Shown here: in pieces, positions 7,014-7,247 of the stretch
Numbering within the stretch: position 1 is the first letter of the stretch
Layout of the letters: the number at the start of each line of letters is the position of its first letter
Program-made: the position numbers and the translations under genes
DNA from: a bacterium HR39
Lineage (GTDB): Bacteria > Pseudomonadota > Alphaproteobacteria > Geminicoccales > Geminicoccaceae
Direction: 5' to 3'
Length of the DNA: 7,247 bases
Assembly (NCBI GenBank): GCA_002898955.1
Contig: BEIP01000062.1
Coordinates: forward strand, 1-7,247
The notes under the pieces: generated by a model
Told to the model about the DNA's origin: nothing
The model's database searches: none
What the model saw: the letters and a program-made list of their open reading frames with translations, nothing else

Positions 7014-7247
7014 AGGACTTGCGTCCGCCGCCGAACAGCTTCCCGAGCAGGCCGCCGGAACCGCCGCCCTGGGCCGGGGAGGCTTCGTTGGCCGGCTGGG
7101 GCTTCTTGTCCAGCACGTCGGCGATCGTCTGCCTGACCACCTTCACCTGCACGTCCGGCGCGATCTCGACGGTGACGGTGTCCTCGCCCGCGTCCACCTT
7201 GGTGATGCGCCCGACGATGCCGCCCGCGGTCACCACGCGATCACCCT
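7012..7247 (-). CDS. yajC: YajC, SecDF-associated subunit (N-terminus outside the window)
   Basis: The C-terminal 77 residues of YajC, the small single-helix partner of SecDF; the N-terminal membrane helix lies beyond the right edge. The reading frame continues to the window end, so apparent internal starts such as the GTG at 7236 are not real starts. Visible is the conserved GDRVVTAGGIVGRITKVD just after the truncation, then a beta-rich stretch (DTVTVEIAPDVQVKVVRQTI) and ADVLDKKP, all typical of the YajC soluble domain. A Gly/Ser-rich linker leads to a short terminal segment GGLLGKLFGGGRKS. The gene heads the yajC-secD-secF-DUF498 operon, ending 13 bp before secD. The operon promoter is not in the window. 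Confidence 0.93.
   Translation of the reverse strand, partial: GDRVVTAGGIVGRITKVDAGEDTVTVEIAPDVQVKVVRQTIADVLDKKPQPANEASPAQGGGSGGLLGKLFGGGRKS

Overview
The window is uniformly GC-rich and dense with genes. Its protein set points to an alphaproteobacterium, most likely a Rhodospirillales-type lineage, although the sequence alone does not fix the genus. The main support is a yajC-secD-secF-Mth938/DUF498 run with an NDUFAF6-like squalene/phytoene-synthase-family gene close by, plus an Fe-type superoxide dismutase. I see no transposase, integrase, CRISPR array, tRNA or rRNA. Codon use looks even throughout, so this reads as ordinary chromosome rather than an acquired island.

Layout, left to right. 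(1) Positions 1-267 (-) hold the N-terminal half of a response regulator that runs off the window. (2) A 194-bp divergent intergenic region carries a conspicuous inverted repeat with an 11-bp-phased direct repeat (326-376), a good candidate operator. (3) Positions 462-965 (+) encode a small secreted four-EF-hand protein, followed by a hairpin terminator. (4) Positions 1053-1706 (+) encode a cytochrome b561-type di-haem membrane protein with an unusual acidic insert. (5) Positions 1728-2339 (-) encode a UPF0149/YecA-like protein. (6) Positions 2409-3335 (-) encode an NDUFAF6-like member of the squalene/phytoene synthase family. (7) Positions 3371-3979 (+) encode an Fe-type superoxide dismutase, closed by a strong hairpin. 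(8) Positions 7247-4054 (-) are a tightly packed operon: yajC (5' end outside the window), secD, secF and a DUF498/Mth938-like (NDUFAF3-like) gene.

Functional reading. The right half is the SecDF-YajC accessory complex of the Sec translocon, which uses the proton gradient to complete protein export and membrane insertion. It is translationally coupled to a homologue of the complex I assembly factor NDUFAF3. Another complex I assembly factor homologue (NDUFAF6-like) lies just beyond, on the same strand, with the superoxide dismutase gene inverted between them. This is a membrane-protein-biogenesis and respiratory-assembly neighbourhood. The left half pairs a two-component regulator with a divergent exported calcium-binding protein, which suggests but does not prove a Ca2+-linked regulatory pair.

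Most of the window is conserved housekeeping. The points most worth checking are the symmetric operator candidate, the sod gene between two complex I assembly homologues, and the acidic insert of the b561 protein. I did not find a clearly novel multi-gene system.
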